From assembly GCF_023273855.1 (NCBI RefSeq), contig NZ_CP096884.1:806001-870000 (forward strand): a stretch of DNA of 64,000 nucleotides. Reading direction: 5' to 3'. Positions 25,937 through 35,784 of this stretch are shown piece by piece (within the stretch, counting starts at the first letter, position 1; each line of letters begins with the position of its first letter). The position numbers were made by a program, and so were the translations under genes. This DNA is from Seonamhaeicola sp. ML3. Lineage in GTDB: Bacteria; Bacteroidota; Bacteroidia; Flavobacteriales; Flavobacteriaceae. The notes under the pieces are model-generated. The model saw nothing but the letters and a program-made list of their open reading frames with translations. It was not told where the DNA came from and searched no databases.

Positions 25937-27190
25937 TTAGAGACCAAAAACCTCTTTTACCTTGTCTACATAATCTAATTTTTCCCAAGTAAACAGTTCA
26001 ACATCTAGAGTTATACTCTCTCCATTTCCTTGAGTAAAAGTTTTGGAAACTACCTCGTTAGTTCTTCCCATATGCCCGTAAGCAGCTGTTTCACTATACA
26101 TAGGCGAACGTAATTTTAATCGTTGCTCTATAGCATAAGGACGCATATCGAATATTTGAGATACTTTTTCAGCAATTTCACCATCAGTTAAGTCAACATT
26201 AGCCGACCCATAGGTTTCAATAAAAATACCCATTGGCTCAACAACTCCAATAGCGTAACTTACTTGAACTAAAATCTCATCAGCCACACCTGCTGCAACC
26301 AAGTTTTTAGCAATATGACGTGTCGCATATGCAGCACTTCTATCTACCTTACTAGGATCTTTTCCAGAAAAAGCCCCACCTCCGTGAGCACCTTTTCCGC
26401 CGTAAGTATCAACAATAATTTTTCTTCCTGTTAATCCTGTATCACCATGTGGTCCACCTATAACAAATTTTCCTGTTGGATTAATATGATATTTAATGTC
26501 ATCATTGAACAACGCCTGAGTAGCTTCCGGTAACTGAGCCACTACTCTAGGGATTAAAATATTTTTTATATCCTCCCTAATTTTGTTTAACATGGTATCA
26601 TCATCAGCAAAATCGTCATGTTGAGTAGACACAACAACCGCATCAATTCTTTGAGGCACATTGTCATCGCTATATTCTATAGTCACCTGACTTTTAGAAT
26701 CTGGTCTTAAATAAGTAATATCTTTATTTTCACGGCGTAGCTCCGCCAATTCTTTAAGAATTCTGTGTGATAAATCTAATGCCAATGGCATGTAGTTTTT
26801 GGTTTCATTTGTAGCATAACCAAACATCATCCCTTGATCCCCAGCACCTTGCTCTTCTTTGGTTGCACGATCAACACCTTGGTTGATATCTGGAGATTGC
26901 GGATGAATGGCAGAGAATACGCCACAGGAATTCCCGTCGAACATATATTCCCCTTTCGTATAACCAATCTTATTGATAGTTTCTCTAGCTATTTTTTGTA
27001 CGTCTAAATAGGTGGTAGATTTTACTTCTCCAGCAAGAACAACTTGCCCGGTTGTTACCAAAGTTTCACAAGCTACTTTAGAATCTGTATCAAAAGCTAA
27101 AAAATTATCGATTAGCGCATCACTAATTTGATCTGCTACTTTATCCGGATGTCCCTCTGAAACACTTTCCGAAGTAAATAAATATGACAT
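25937..27190 (-). CDS. metK: S-adenosylmethionine synthetase
   Basis: Makes SAM from methionine and ATP in the cytoplasm. Signatures: [20 protein letters not shown] (residues 7-26) with the catalytic His14 and Asp16, the hexapeptide GAGDQG within [17 protein letters not shown], and the phosphate-binding [19 protein letters not shown]. Length 417 is usual for Bacteroidota, with short inserts relative to the 384-residue E. coli protein. It is a single-gene unit with its own promoter (27350-27378) and terminator, and its leader holds a SAM-II-type riboswitch, so the product SAM should repress expression. Confidence 0.97.
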   Translation of the reverse strand: MSYLFTSESVSEGHPDKVADQISDALIDNFLAFDTDSKVACETLVTTGQVVLAGEVKSTTYLDVQKIARETINKIGYTKGEYMFDGNSCGVFSAIHPQSPDINQGVDRATKEEQGAGDQGMMFGYATNETKNYMPLALDLSHRILKELAELRRENKDITYLRPDSKSQVTIEYSDDNVPQRIDAVVVSTQHDDFADDDTMLNKIREDIKNILIPRVVAQLPEATQALFNDDIKYHINPTGKFVIGGPHGDTGLTGRKIIVDTYGGKGAHGGGAFSGKDPSKVDRSAAYATRHIAKNLVAAGVADEILVQVSYAIGVVEPMGIFIETYGSANVDLTDGEIAEKVSQIFDMRPYAIEQRLKLRSPMYSETAAYGHMGRTNEVVSKTFTQGNGESITLDVELFTWEKLDYVDKVKEVFGL

Positions 27191-27241
27191 TTTTTTGGGT
27201 TTTTTTGAGTAGGATTTGACGAATACGTCTCAGGGAGTTTT

Positions 27242-27336
27242 CACTGCCTTTAGCATTTTTATTCTGAATTAATTTGAGAGCTTTTCAATTCAAATATCGT
27301 ATCAGAAGAGGTTGCAATCAGTCAAATCTTTCCTCT
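27242..27336 (-). promoter_or_regulatory. SAM-II-type riboswitch in the metK leader, with an inserted hairpin
   Basis: On the minus strand AGAGG (27336-27332) pairs with CCTCT (27311-27307) as P1. The loop GATTTGACTGATTGCAA closely matches the SAM-II loop (GATTTAACCGTATTGCA in the prototype). The 3' part AATGCTAAAGGCAGTG matches the conserved AATGTAGCTAAA segment, and its CAGT pairs with ACTG of the loop to make the pseudoknot; GCA/TGC can form the second short helix. Between the two parts is an additional stem: TTCTGA with TCAGAA, enclosing ATTTGA with TCAAAT. It ends about 50 bases before the metK start. Confidence 0.8.
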
Positions 27337-27349
27337 GTTATTACATGGG

Positions 27350-27378
27350 CTAAAATATGAAAATTCTTTATAAAACAA
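27350..27378 (-). promoter_or_regulatory. metK promoter
   Basis: TTG (27376-27378), 18 bases, TATTTTAG (27350-27357; consensus TAnnTTTG, one mismatch). It puts the start just before the riboswitch. Confidence 0.6.
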
Positions 27379-27391
27379 TAAAAATTTCTAT

Positions 27392-27423
27392 TTTTTTATC
27401 GATTAAAGTATATTTTTTATCGA
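27392..27423. repeat. Two 11-bp direct repeats beside the metK promoter
   Basis: TTTTTTATCGA at 27392-27402 and again at 27413-27423, 21 bp apart (two helical turns), directly upstream of the metK promoter. This could be a regulator site. The rest of 27424-27837 is AT-rich and I see no gene or clear signal in it. Confidence 0.45.
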
Positions 27424-27837
27424 CAAAGTGATTGTTTTTAATACAAATATTGAATTACAAAAATTTAATTATTTGATTTACAGAAGATTATATAAAAAAC
27501 ACAAAATAAAAATGCGAAACACGAATTTATTAAGAAGATTTCAAAAATAGGTATTACTCTATTCTAATTTTATTAAAATCGATTTTAATTTTTACTTTTT
27601 ACTGATTTTGATAGTCAGAAATTAATATGTAATTGAAAAATTGTTCATTAACAAAACCACCTCAACTCAAGTCTATTGATATTCCCTAAAACAGTAATTA
27701 ATTTTTGATGAAATCCAATATTTTGTTTCTCCGAACAAATCTTGGTAATTTTTCAATATTTTTTTTCAGTATTGAACATCATAAAAAAAACAAGTTATAA
27801 CACTGTAAAACAGTATATTAACAAACTTTTGCCCCCT

Positions 27838-27890
27838 ATGAATTTAACCTACAAATTCACTAAAAAAATAACTAAATAAGCTAAAGGTTT
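27838..27890 (+). promoter_or_regulatory. Candidate H-type pseudoknot ahead of ilvD
   Basis: GAATTT and AAATTC form a 6-bp stem with loop AACCTAC; AACC can pair with GGTT further on, after an A-rich connector ending in AAGCTAAA. The shape resembles small pseudoknot riboswitches. A near-consensus box, AACTTTTG (27824-27831), is just upstream but has no TTG at the right distance. A 13-codon ORF starts at 27838. Speculative. Confidence 0.3.
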
Positions 27891-27991
27891 ATTTTCGTTT
27901 GTTGAAAATCAGCATATTTTACTAAAACTCTTAAAATTGCTGGCATATCATCAAAAAAACCGAATAAGATTTAAAATTATTTATAAGAAAC

Positions 27992-29674
27992 ATGAGCGAA
28001 CTTAACAAATACAGCAAAACAGTTACTCAAAACCCATCTCAGCCTGCATCACAGGCAATGTTGTACGCTACAGGTATGACCGAGGAAGACTTAAAAAAAC
28101 CTCAAATCGCTATTGGTAGCACAGGATACGATGGAAATCCATGCAACATGCACCTTAACGATATTGCTGCCGAAATTAAAAAGCAAATAAATAAAACGGG
28201 GCAAGTTGGATTAACTTTTGGAACCATTGGTGTTTCAGACGGTATATCTATGGGGACACCAGGTATGAAGTACTCTTTAGCTTCTAGAGACATTATTGCA
28301 GATTCTATGGAGACTGTAGTAAACGGTATGGCTTACGATGGCTTAATTGGTGTTGTTGGTTGTGATAAAAATATGCCAGGAGCTGTAATAGCCATGTTAA
28401 GACTTAACAGACCATCCATTATGGTTTATGGTGGAAGTGTCGCTTCTGGAAAATATAAAGGCCGCAAATTAAATATCGTTTCGGCTTTCGAGGCATTAGG
28501 TCAAAAAATAGCTGGTGAAATCGACGAGGCTGAATACAAGGAAATAATTAAAAAATCTATTCCTGGAGCAGGAGCCTGTGGAGGCATGTATACCGCTAAC
28601 ACCATGGCATCCTCTATAGAATGTATGGGTATGGCTTTACCTTATAACTCTTCAATCCCAGCAGTCAACCCAAGTAAACTAACCGAGGCTGAGCGCACTG
28701 CCCAAGCCATGAAAAACCTTTTGGAATTAGACTTAAAACCAAAAGATATAGTTACTAAGAAATCTATAGAAAACGCGATTACTTTAGTTAATGCACTTGG
28801 CGGTTCAACTAATGCTGTACTACACTATTTGGCTATCGCTTACGCCGCCGATATAGAATTTACATTAGAAGATTTTCAGAGAATTAGTGACAAAACGCCT
28901 CTAATTGGTGACCTGAAGCCTTCTGGGAAATACTTAATGGAAGACGTTCATGGTATTGGAGGAACTCCAAAAATTATGAAGTACTTACTCGAAAAAGGAT
29001 TTTTACATGGTGACTGTATGACTGTTACTGGTAAAACTTTGGCTGAAAACCTTGCAGATGTAGAAGCTATGGAATTCGAAGAGCAAGATGTTCTATATAG
29101 CACAGACAAAGCCTTGAAATCTTCTGGAAACTTACAAATCTTAAAAGGTAACCTTGCTGAAGAAGGCGCCGTAGCCAAAATATCTGGAAAAGAAGGTTTA
29201 ACATTCGAAGGGAAAGCAGTTGTTTATAACAGCGAACAAGAAGCAAACGACGGAATTTCTAATGGCGAAGTAGAAAAAGGCAATGTAGTCGTCATTAGGT
29301 ATGTAGGTCCTAAAGGAGGACCTGGTATGCCAGAAATGCTAAAACCAACCTCTATGATTATGGGGGCTGGTTTAGGAAAGTCTGTAGCATTAATTACAGA
29401 TGGGCGTTTTTCTGGAGGAACACACGGCTTTGTTGTAGGCCACGTTACCCCAGAAGCTCAAGTTGGAGGCGCTATAGCTTTAGTTGAAACAGGGGATACA
29501 ATCACTATCGATGCCGTTGACAACAGCATTACGCTTAATGTTTCAGAAGAAGAACTAGCAGAGAGAAAATCCAAATGGCAAGCTCCAACATTAAAATTCA
29601 ATAAAGGAATATTATTCAAATATGCACGCTCTGTAGCATCGGCTTCAGAAGGGTGTGTTACCGATAAATATTAA
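27992..29674 (+). CDS. ilvD: Dihydroxy-acid dehydratase
   Basis: Dehydrates dihydroxy acids to the keto-acid precursors of valine and isoleucine. The iron-sulfur ligands are Cys51 ([12 protein letters not shown]), Cys124 ([11 protein letters not shown]) and Cys196 ([15 protein letters not shown]), and the C-terminal serine motif [20 protein letters not shown] is present. Length 560 is normal. It opens the ilv operon, 48 bp ahead of ilvB, after an 800-bp intergenic stretch shared with metK. Confidence 0.96.
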   Translation: MSELNKYSKTVTQNPSQPASQAMLYATGMTEEDLKKPQIAIGSTGYDGNPCNMHLNDIAAEIKKQINKTGQVGLTFGTIGVSDGISMGTPGMKYSLASRDIIADSMETVVNGMAYDGLIGVVGCDKNMPGAVIAMLRLNRPSIMVYGGSVASGKYKGRKLNIVSAFEALGQKIAGEIDEAEYKEIIKKSIPGAGACGGMYTANTMASSIECMGMALPYNSSIPAVNPSKLTEAERTAQAMKNLLELDLKPKDIVTKKSIENAITLVNALGGSTNAVLHYLAIAYAADIEFTLEDFQRISDKTPLIGDLKPSGKYLMEDVHGIGGTPKIMKYLLEKGFLHGDCMTVTGKTLAENLADVEAMEFEEQDVLYSTDKALKSSGNLQILKGNLAEEGAVAKISGKEGLTFEGKAVVYNSEQEANDGISNGEVEKGNVVVIRYVGPKGGPGMPEMLKPTSMIMGAGLGKSVALITDGRFSGGTHGFVVGHVTPEAQVGGAIALVETGDTITIDAVDNSITLNVSEEELAERKSKWQAPTLKFNKGILFKYARSVASASEGCVTDKY

Positions 29675-29722
29675 AATCATATAATGCCTGCACGCTATAT
29701 TACAGGCAAAAAGTTATAAAAA

Positions 29723-31456
29723 ATGAATACTGAAACCAAGGAAACCAATAAAACGGCTACTATTAAAACAGAACGTATCACAGGATGTGAAGCCATCATT
29801 AGATGTTTGATAGAAGAAGGCGTGGATATTTTATACGGCTACCCAGGCGGTGCCATTATGCCGGTTTACGATGAGCTATTCAAATACCAAGACAAAATTC
29901 ACCATGTCTTAACACGTCATGAACAAGGTGCTGCACATGCCGCACAAGGTTATGCCAGAATATCTGGAAAAGTAGGAGTCGCCATGGCTACATCTGGCCC
30001 AGGAGCTACAAACCTAGTTACAGGAATTGCAGATGCACAAATCGATTCTACACCTTTGGTATGTATTACAGGACAGGTTTTCTCTCATTTATTGGGTAGT
30101 GATGCATTTCAAGAAACCGATATTGTGGGTATTTCCACACCTGTAACAAAATGGAACCACCAAGTGACCAGAGCCGAAGATATACCAGAGGTTATGGCCA
30201 AGGCTTTTTATCTCGCAAGAAGCGGTAGACCAGGACCTGTTTTAGTCGATATTACTAAAGATGCACAGGTTCAGGAATTTGACTTTTCATATAAGAAATG
30301 TACCAGTGTAAGAAGTTACAAACCCGTTCCAAAAACAGATATTAACGCGGTTAAGTCAGCTGCAGAATTAATAAACAATGCCAAAAAACCATTTATAGTT
30401 TGGGGACAAGGCGTTATCTTGGGTAAAGCCGAAGAAGAATTAAAGGCGGTAGTTGAAAAATCTGGAGTTCCAGCAGCATGGACTATTTTAGGTGCTTCTG
30501 CCATTCCTACGTCTCATCCGCTTAATGTTGGTATGGTAGGTATGCATGGTAATTATGCGCCAAATAAACTCACTAACGAATGTGATGTTCTAATTGCTAT
30601 TGGTATGCGTTTCGATGATCGTGTTACCGGGAGTTTGAATACTTATGCCAAACAGGCTAAAATCATACATTTCGATATAGATCCTGCCGAAATCGATAAA
30701 AACGTAAAGACCGATGTTGCTGTACTTGGCGATTCTAAAGAAAGCTTAGCCTTACTGTTAGATGAATTGAACGAGAACTCACATGAGGCATGGCATCAGG
30801 AGTTTAAGGATTTATATAAGATTGAGTACGAAAAGGTCATTAAAGACGACATCCTTCCTGAAAAAGAGGGCTTGACCATGGGTGAGGTTCTTAGGGAAAT
30901 CAACACGCACAGTAAAGGAGATGCAGCTATCGTTTCAGATGTTGGTCAGCACCAAATGATCGCTTGCCGTTATGCCGAATTCAATAAAACCAAAAGTAAT
31001 ATTACTTCTGGCGGCTTGGGCACCATGGGATTTGCCTTACCAGCAGCCATAGGCGCTAAAATGGCAGCACCAGAGCGTGAGGTCGTTGCTATTATTGGAG
31101 ACGGAGGTTATCAAATGAACATCCAAGAACTTGGCACCATTTTCCAACAAAAAGTACCGGTAAAAATTGTAGTTTTGAACAATGAATTTTTAGGTATGGT
31201 TCGCCAATGGCAACAGCTGTTTTTCGATAAACGCTATGCGTCTACAGAAATGACCAATCCAGATTTTGTAACCATTGCAAAAGGATATAGCATTGAAGCC
31301 AAACGTGTAACAAAACGCGAAGAATTAGCAGATGCCGTAAAGGAAATGATTGCTTCTAAATCATCTTACTTCTTAGAAGTATGTGTAGAAAAAGAAGATA
31401 ATGTTTTCCCGATGATTCCATCAGGTGCCTCGGTATCTGATGTTAGATTAAGCTAA
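29723..31456 (+). CDS. ilvB: Acetolactate synthase large subunit
   Basis: ThDP enzyme that condenses pyruvate with pyruvate or 2-oxobutyrate. The catalytic Glu is in LTRHEQGAAHAAQGYAR, a FAD-binding middle domain follows (GMHGNYAPNKLTNECDVLIA), and the ThDP motif GDGGYQMNIQELGTIFQQ is near the C-terminus with NNEFLGMVRQWQQLFF after it. The 577 residues are the full catalytic subunit. The regulatory subunit gene ilvN follows after 96 bp. Confidence 0.96.
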   Translation: MNTETKETNKTATIKTERITGCEAIIRCLIEEGVDILYGYPGGAIMPVYDELFKYQDKIHHVLTRHEQGAAHAAQGYARISGKVGVAMATSGPGATNLVTGIADAQIDSTPLVCITGQVFSHLLGSDAFQETDIVGISTPVTKWNHQVTRAEDIPEVMAKAFYLARSGRPGPVLVDITKDAQVQEFDFSYKKCTSVRSYKPVPKTDINAVKSAAELINNAKKPFIVWGQGVILGKAEEELKAVVEKSGVPAAWTILGASAIPTSHPLNVGMVGMHGNYAPNKLTNECDVLIAIGMRFDDRVTGSLNTYAKQAKIIHFDIDPAEIDKNVKTDVAVLGDSKESLALLLDELNENSHEAWHQEFKDLYKIEYEKVIKDDILPEKEGLTMGEVLREINTHSKGDAAIVSDVGQHQMIACRYAEFNKTKSNITSGGLGTMGFALPAAIGAKMAAPEREVVAIIGDGGYQMNIQELGTIFQQKVPVKIVVLNNEFLGMVRQWQQLFFDKRYASTEMTNPDFVTIAKGYSIEAKRVTKREELADAVKEMIASKSSYFLEVCVEKEDNVFPMIPSGASVSDVRLS

Positions 31457-31552
31457 AGAAGAATAAAGAACCAAGACAAAAGAATAAAGAGATAGAAATC
31501 GGATAGTAAAAATCTTTTCTCTTTTCATCTTTTCTCTAATATCTTTTAAAAA

Positions 31553-32083
31553 ATGAACGAAGAAATAAGAACATTTACATTTTCAGTATATACCGAAAAC
31601 ACGATTGGTTTATTAAACCGTATTTCGGCTATCTTTCAACGTAGACACATTAATATTGAAAGTCTCACGACTTCACAATCTGAAATTGAAAACGTTAATC
31701 GTTTTGTTATTGTGGTTGAAATGACTGAAACGCAAGCGAAGAAAATCGTTGGACAAATAGAAAAACAGGTAGAGGTCATCAAGGCCTACTACCATACAGA
31801 TTCTGAAACTATTTTTACAGAATCCTGCATGTTCAAAATTAAGTCTGAATTATTATTCGAAGAACCTCAAATTCAAAATATCATTAAAGAAAGTAATACC
31901 AGAATCGTAACGGTAAACAAAGAATTTTTTGTTTTGGAAAAATCTGGAAGACGCCATGAAATCGAAGCCTTACGAAGAGATTTAAATGCTTTTGGCATCA
32001 TGCAGTTTGTGCGTTCTGGTAGAATTGCCGTTACAAAAGACGAAATGAAAATTTCCGAATTATTATCAGAAATTAAAAGTTAA
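31553..32083 (+). CDS. ilvN: Acetolactate synthase small (regulatory) subunit
   Basis: ACT-domain regulator that stimulates the large subunit and carries valine inhibition. The N-terminal ACT domain reads FSVYTENTIGLLNRISAIFQ then RRHINIESLTTSQSE; the second half has the longer C-terminal domain (GRRHEIEALRRDLNAFGIMQ). At 176 residues it is the long bacterial form. The Gly-Leu-Leu turn of the valine site is intact, so feedback control is likely. Confidence 0.95.
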   Translation: MNEEIRTFTFSVYTENTIGLLNRISAIFQRRHINIESLTTSQSEIENVNRFVIVVEMTETQAKKIVGQIEKQVEVIKAYYHTDSETIFTESCMFKIKSELLFEEPQIQNIIKESNTRIVTVNKEFFVLEKSGRRHEIEALRRDLNAFGIMQFVRSGRIAVTKDEMKISELLSEIKS

Positions 32084-32148
32084 ACAAAAAATCAAACAAG
32101 CACCCTTCTTTGGGTAAAATCAAGTATTAAAACAAGAACATAATTACA

Positions 32149-33624
32149 ATGGAAAATTATTTTAACACACTTACATTAGCCGGTAAATTAGACCAACTGT
32201 CTAAATGTAGATTCATGGATGCATCAGAGTTTGCAGATGGAGTTAATGCATTAAAAGGCAAAAAAGTAGTAATAGTAGGTTGTGGAGCCCAAGGGTTAAA
32301 CCAAGGCTTAAACATGAGAGATTCTGGATTAGATATTTCTTACGCATTAAGAGGAGCAGCAATTCAAGAAAAAAGAGCTTCTTTTGTTAATGCTACTGAA
32401 AACGGATTTAACGTTGGGACTTACGAAGAATTAATTCCAACAGCAGATTTAGTTTGTAATCTTACTCCAGATAAACAACACACCAATGTTGTAAATGCTG
32501 TAATGCCTTTAATGAAAAAAGGTGCTACATTATCATACTCTCATGGTTTTAATATTGTTGAAGAAGGCATGAAAATCCGTGAGGATATCACCGTTATTAT
32601 GTGTGCTCCTAAATGTCCGGGATCTGAGGTTCGCGAGGAATACAAAAGAGGATTTGGAGTACCTACCTTAATCGCTGTTCACCCAGATAACGATCCAGAA
32701 GGAAAAGGTTGGGCACAAGCTAAGGCTTACGCTGTTGCTACTGGAGGAGATAGAGCTGGTGTACTAGAATCATCTTTCGTTGCCGAAGTAAAGAGTGACT
32801 TAATGGGTGAGCAAACCATTCTTTGTGGTTTATTACAAACAGGTTCTATTCTATGTTTCGACAAAATGGTTGAAAAAGGAATCGACGCTGGTTATGCTTC
32901 CAAATTAATTCAGTACGGTTGGGAAACTATCACAGAAGGTTTGAAATACGGTGGTGTTACAAACATGATGGATAGATTGTCTAACCCTGCTAAAATCAAG
33001 GCATTTGAATTATCTGAAGAATTAAAAGACATTATGCGTCCATTATTCCAAAAGCATATGGATGACATTATGGAAGGTGTATTCTCAAGTACAATGATGG
33101 CAGATTGGGCTAACGACGATGCTAACTTATTAGGATGGAGAGCCGCTACAGCCGAAACTAATTTTGAAAAAACTCCTGCTGGAGATGTTGAGATTTCAGA
33201 GCAAGAATACTACGATAACGGTGTATTAATGGTAGCCCTTGTAAGAGCTGGTGTAGAATTAGCTTTCGAAGCTATGGTTGAGTCTGGAATTATCGACGAG
33301 TCTGCTTACTACGAGTCTTTACACGAAACGCCTTTAATTGCTAACACGATTGCTAGAAAGAAATTATACGAAATGAACCGTGTTATTTCTGATACTGCTG
33401 AGTACGGATGTTATTTATTCGACCATGCTTGTAAGCCTTTACTAGAAGACTTCATGAAAGGTATCGATGTAGATGTAATTGGTAAACCTTACGCTAAAGA
33501 TAATGGTGAAGGTGTGGATAACGCCAAATTAATCGAGGTAAATGCTGCGTTAAGAGCACACCCAGTTGAAAAAATTGGAACGTTCTTAAGAGAGTCTATG
33601 ACTGCAATGAAGCCTATCGTTTAA
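32149..33624 (+). CDS. ilvC: Ketol-acid reductoisomerase, class II
   Basis: Isomerises and reduces acetolactate with NADPH and magnesium. The Rossmann motif is [20 protein letters not shown], followed by DISYALRG, whose Arg recognises NADPH. At 491 residues with a duplicated C-terminal knotted domain it is class II, like the E. coli enzyme, rather than the 330-residue class I. Metal-binding acidic residues are in [14 protein letters not shown] and the [15 protein letters not shown] region. A terminator follows 22 bp after the stop. Confidence 0.96.
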   Translation: MENYFNTLTLAGKLDQLSKCRFMDASEFADGVNALKGKKVVIVGCGAQGLNQGLNMRDSGLDISYALRGAAIQEKRASFVNATENGFNVGTYEELIPTADLVCNLTPDKQHTNVVNAVMPLMKKGATLSYSHGFNIVEEGMKIREDITVIMCAPKCPGSEVREEYKRGFGVPTLIAVHPDNDPEGKGWAQAKAYAVATGGDRAGVLESSFVAEVKSDLMGEQTILCGLLQTGSILCFDKMVEKGIDAGYASKLIQYGWETITEGLKYGGVTNMMDRLSNPAKIKAFELSEELKDIMRPLFQKHMDDIMEGVFSSTMMADWANDDANLLGWRAATAETNFEKTPAGDVEISEQEYYDNGVLMVALVRAGVELAFEAMVESGIIDESAYYESLHETPLIANTIARKKLYEMNRVISDTAEYGCYLFDHACKPLLEDFMKGIDVDVIGKPYAKDNGEGVDNAKLIEVNAALRAHPVEKIGTFLRESMTAMKPIV

Positions 33625-33646
33625 GAATTATATATTTTAAATATAG

Positions 33647-33679
33647 AACCTCATGAGTCTTAGATTCATGAGGTTTTTT
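33647..33679 (+). terminator. Rho-independent terminator between ilvC and ilvA
   Basis: 10-bp perfect stem AACCTCATGA / TCATGAGGTT with a 9-base loop and a T-run. It isolates ilvA from the ilv message, at least in part. Confidence 0.88.
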
Positions 33680-33742
33680 GTTTTTATAGATTTAATAATA
33701 ATGCAATTATGTAACTTGCATTTACCAAATAAAACAACGCGG

Positions 33743-35008
33743 ATGAGCAACAAAACTTCTACTTACTTTCCAGATTTAAATGATGTAAAGCAAGCCGCAG
33801 AAACGATTAAAAAAGTATCGGCGGTAACACCATTGAGTTATGGCACAAGGTATTCTAATTCATTTAACGCCAACATATACTTTAAAAGAGAAGATTTACA
33901 ACAAGTACGTTCTTATAAAATTAGAGGCGCTTACAACAAAATAAGTTCCCTTTCTGTAAAAGATTCCGAAAACGGCGTGGTTTGCGCTAGCGCCGGAAAT
34001 CATGCGCAAGGGGTGGCATTATCTTGTAAATTATTGCAGATTAGGGGTACCATTTACATGCCCACACCAACACCCAAGCAAAAGGTAGAACAGGTTAAAA
34101 TGTTTGGAGGCGCGTTTATTGAAATACAATTGGTGGGCGACACGTTTGACGATGCCTACCATGCTGCAATGACCGAAGTACAAGACACAGGAAAGACCTT
34201 TATTCATCCTTTTAACGACAAAAAGGTTATTGAAGGGCAGGCTACTATTGGATTGGAAATTATAGAACAAGCCGAAGCCCCTATCGATTATATTTTTATA
34301 CCCGTTGGTGGCGGCGGATTGGCAGCAGGATTATCATCAGTGTTTAAAACACTTTCCCCTAGCACAAAAATTATAGGCGTAGAACCAGAAGGAGCACCTT
34401 CCATGTCGGTTTCCATAAAAAACAACAAGAATACCGAGCTAAAAAAAATTGAAAAATTTGTTGATGGAGCAGCCGTAAAGCGCGTTGGCGATTTAACCTT
34501 TCCTATCTGCAAAAAAAATTTAGATGCTATCATTACCGTTCCAGAGGGTAAAGTGTGTGAAACTATTTTAGAACTCTATAACAAAGATGCTATTGTAGTA
34601 GAGCCTGCTGGTGCGCTTAGCATTGCTGCCTTAGACTTTTATGCTAACGCTATTAAAGGCAAAAACGTGGTTTGTCTGGTAAGCGGGAGTAATAATGATA
34701 TTACCAGAACTTCCGAAATCCAAGAACGTGCCTTGCTATATGCCAACTTAAAACATTATTTTATCATAAAGTTTCCGCAACGTGCCGGAGCGTTAAAAGA
34801 GTTCGTAGTCGACATTTTGGGAGAGAACGACGATATTACCTATTTCGAGTACGCCAAAAAGACCAACCGGGAAAATGGCTCGGCGGTTGTGGGCATTCAG
34901 TTAAAATCATCAAAAGATTTAGAGCCTTTAATCTCTAAAATGAAAGCCCATAATTTTTATGGCGATTACCTTAACGACAAACCTGATTTATTTCAGTTCT
35001 TAGTGTAG
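33743..35008 (+). CDS. ilvA: Threonine dehydratase (biosynthetic)
   Basis: PLP enzyme that deaminates threonine to 2-oxobutyrate for isoleucine. PLP lysine in QVRSYKIRGAYNK (Lys59), substrate loop CASAGNHAQGVALSC, and the glycine-rich phosphate loop PVGGGGLAAGLSS. A single regulatory ACT-like domain closes the protein (YFIIKFPQRAGALKEFVVDI), so isoleucine inhibition is possible. Length 421. I start at ATG 33743: the earlier in-frame ATG at 33653 lies inside the terminator hairpin and would add an unrelated hydrophobic leader. Confidence 0.94.
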   Translation: MSNKTSTYFPDLNDVKQAAETIKKVSAVTPLSYGTRYSNSFNANIYFKREDLQQVRSYKIRGAYNKISSLSVKDSENGVVCASAGNHAQGVALSCKLLQIRGTIYMPTPTPKQKVEQVKMFGGAFIEIQLVGDTFDDAYHAAMTEVQDTGKTFIHPFNDKKVIEGQATIGLEIIEQAEAPIDYIFIPVGGGGLAAGLSSVFKTLSPSTKIIGVEPEGAPSMSVSIKNNKNTELKKIEKFVDGAAVKRVGDLTFPICKKNLDAIITVPEGKVCETILELYNKDAIVVEPAGALSIAALDFYANAIKGKNVVCLVSGSNNDITRTSEIQERALLYANLKHYFIIKFPQRAGALKEFVVDILGENDDITYFEYAKKTNRENGSAVVGIQLKSSKDLEPLISKMKAHNFYGDYLNDKPDLFQFLV

Positions 35009-35105
35009 TTGTAATTTTTCACTGAAAAATTATGCACACAATTATATCCATTCATGGTTATATTTAAAAACTCTAAAAAAAAACAAGTATAAAAAATTAT
35101 TCAAA

Positions 35106-35624
35106 ATGAACAATCTAAAAACTATTGCTGCTTCCTTTATCATATTTAGTTTATTAATAAGCTGTGGTGGCGAAAAGAAAAAAGAAAAAGAAGGGTTTTC
35201 GTATGAAAATAGTACTTCTGAAAAAACCAACACGACCCAAAATACCGATGTAGCTAATATTGTTATTTCAAGTGATGACCTAATGAAGTACGACAAAACA
35301 GAAATTAGGGCCAAAGCAGGGCAAAACGTTAAGCTTACACTTCGCCACAAAGGAAAGGCCGATATTAACGTTATGGGACATAATGTAGTAATCTTAAAAA
35401 AAGGTGTAGATATTAATGCTTTTGCTTCTAAGGCGGCAATAGCAAGAGATACCGAGTATATCCCAACCGATGCTAAAGACGATATTATCGCCCATACAAA
35501 ACTAATTGGTGGCGGACAAACCACCGCTATTGAGTTTGAAGCACCTGCTGCAGGAACTTACGATTTTATCTGTAGTTTCCCCGGCCATTATGGGGTTATG
35601 AAAGGGAAGTTTATTGTGCAATAA
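35106..35624 (+). CDS. Azurin (blue copper protein), lipid-anchored
   Basis: Type 1 copper protein that carries electrons in the periplasm. Lipobox LISC (Cys20), then a charged linker to about residue 48 and the azurin domain. Copper ligands are His92 (NVMGHNVVI), Cys156 and His161 (DFICSFPGHYGVM) and Met165. The spacing fits azurin rather than plastocyanin. As a membrane-anchored carrier it could serve respiratory or dehydrogenase chains. It stands alone, between ilvA and a terminator at 35644-35677. Confidence 0.92.
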   Translation: MNNLKTIAASFIIFSLLISCGGEKKKEKEGFSYENSTSEKTNTTQNTDVANIVISSDDLMKYDKTEIRAKAGQNVKLTLRHKGKADINVMGHNVVILKKGVDINAFASKAAIARDTEYIPTDAKDDIIAHTKLIGGGQTTAIEFEAPAAGTYDFICSFPGHYGVMKGKFIVQ

Positions 35625-35643
35625 ACCAAACTTAAAACCATAC

Positions 35644-35677
35644 AAAAAAGAGACTCGTTTTGTGTCTCTTTTTTTTG
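35644..35677 (+). terminator. Terminator after azurin
   Basis: AAAAAAGAGAC / GTCTCTTTTTT with an 8-base loop and T-run. Confidence 0.88.
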
Positions 35678-35684
35678 GTGTTTA

Positions 35685-35715
35685 TTGATTTTGTAAAAAA
35701 TTTCGACTACTTTCG
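35685..35715 (+). promoter_or_regulatory. Promoter of the small lipoprotein gene
   Basis: TTG (35685-35687), 20 bases, TACTTTCG (35708-35715). It fixes the start of the next gene at 35785, since an ATG at 35728 would lie almost at the transcription start. Confidence 0.6.
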
Positions 35716-35784
35716 TTTGTAGAAGATATGACACTTAGAAATGTCATATATCCAAAAGTTGTAATCTATTTTGAAAAAACACAT

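Noticed and set aside
27752-27776. TTCAATA/TATTGAA hairpin as an ilv attenuator
   Set aside because: No T-run follows the stem and no leader peptide with Ile, Leu or Val codons precedes it.
27838-27890. A second SAM-II riboswitch before ilvD
   Set aside because: ATTTAACC and GCTAAAGG look alike, but the outer P1 stem and the ATTGCA part are missing, and SAM control of ilvD makes little sense; kept only as a generic pseudoknot candidate.
33653-33742. Upstream ATG for threonine dehydratase
   Set aside because: It lies in the loop-stem of a rho-independent terminator and would add an unrelated hydrophobic leader.
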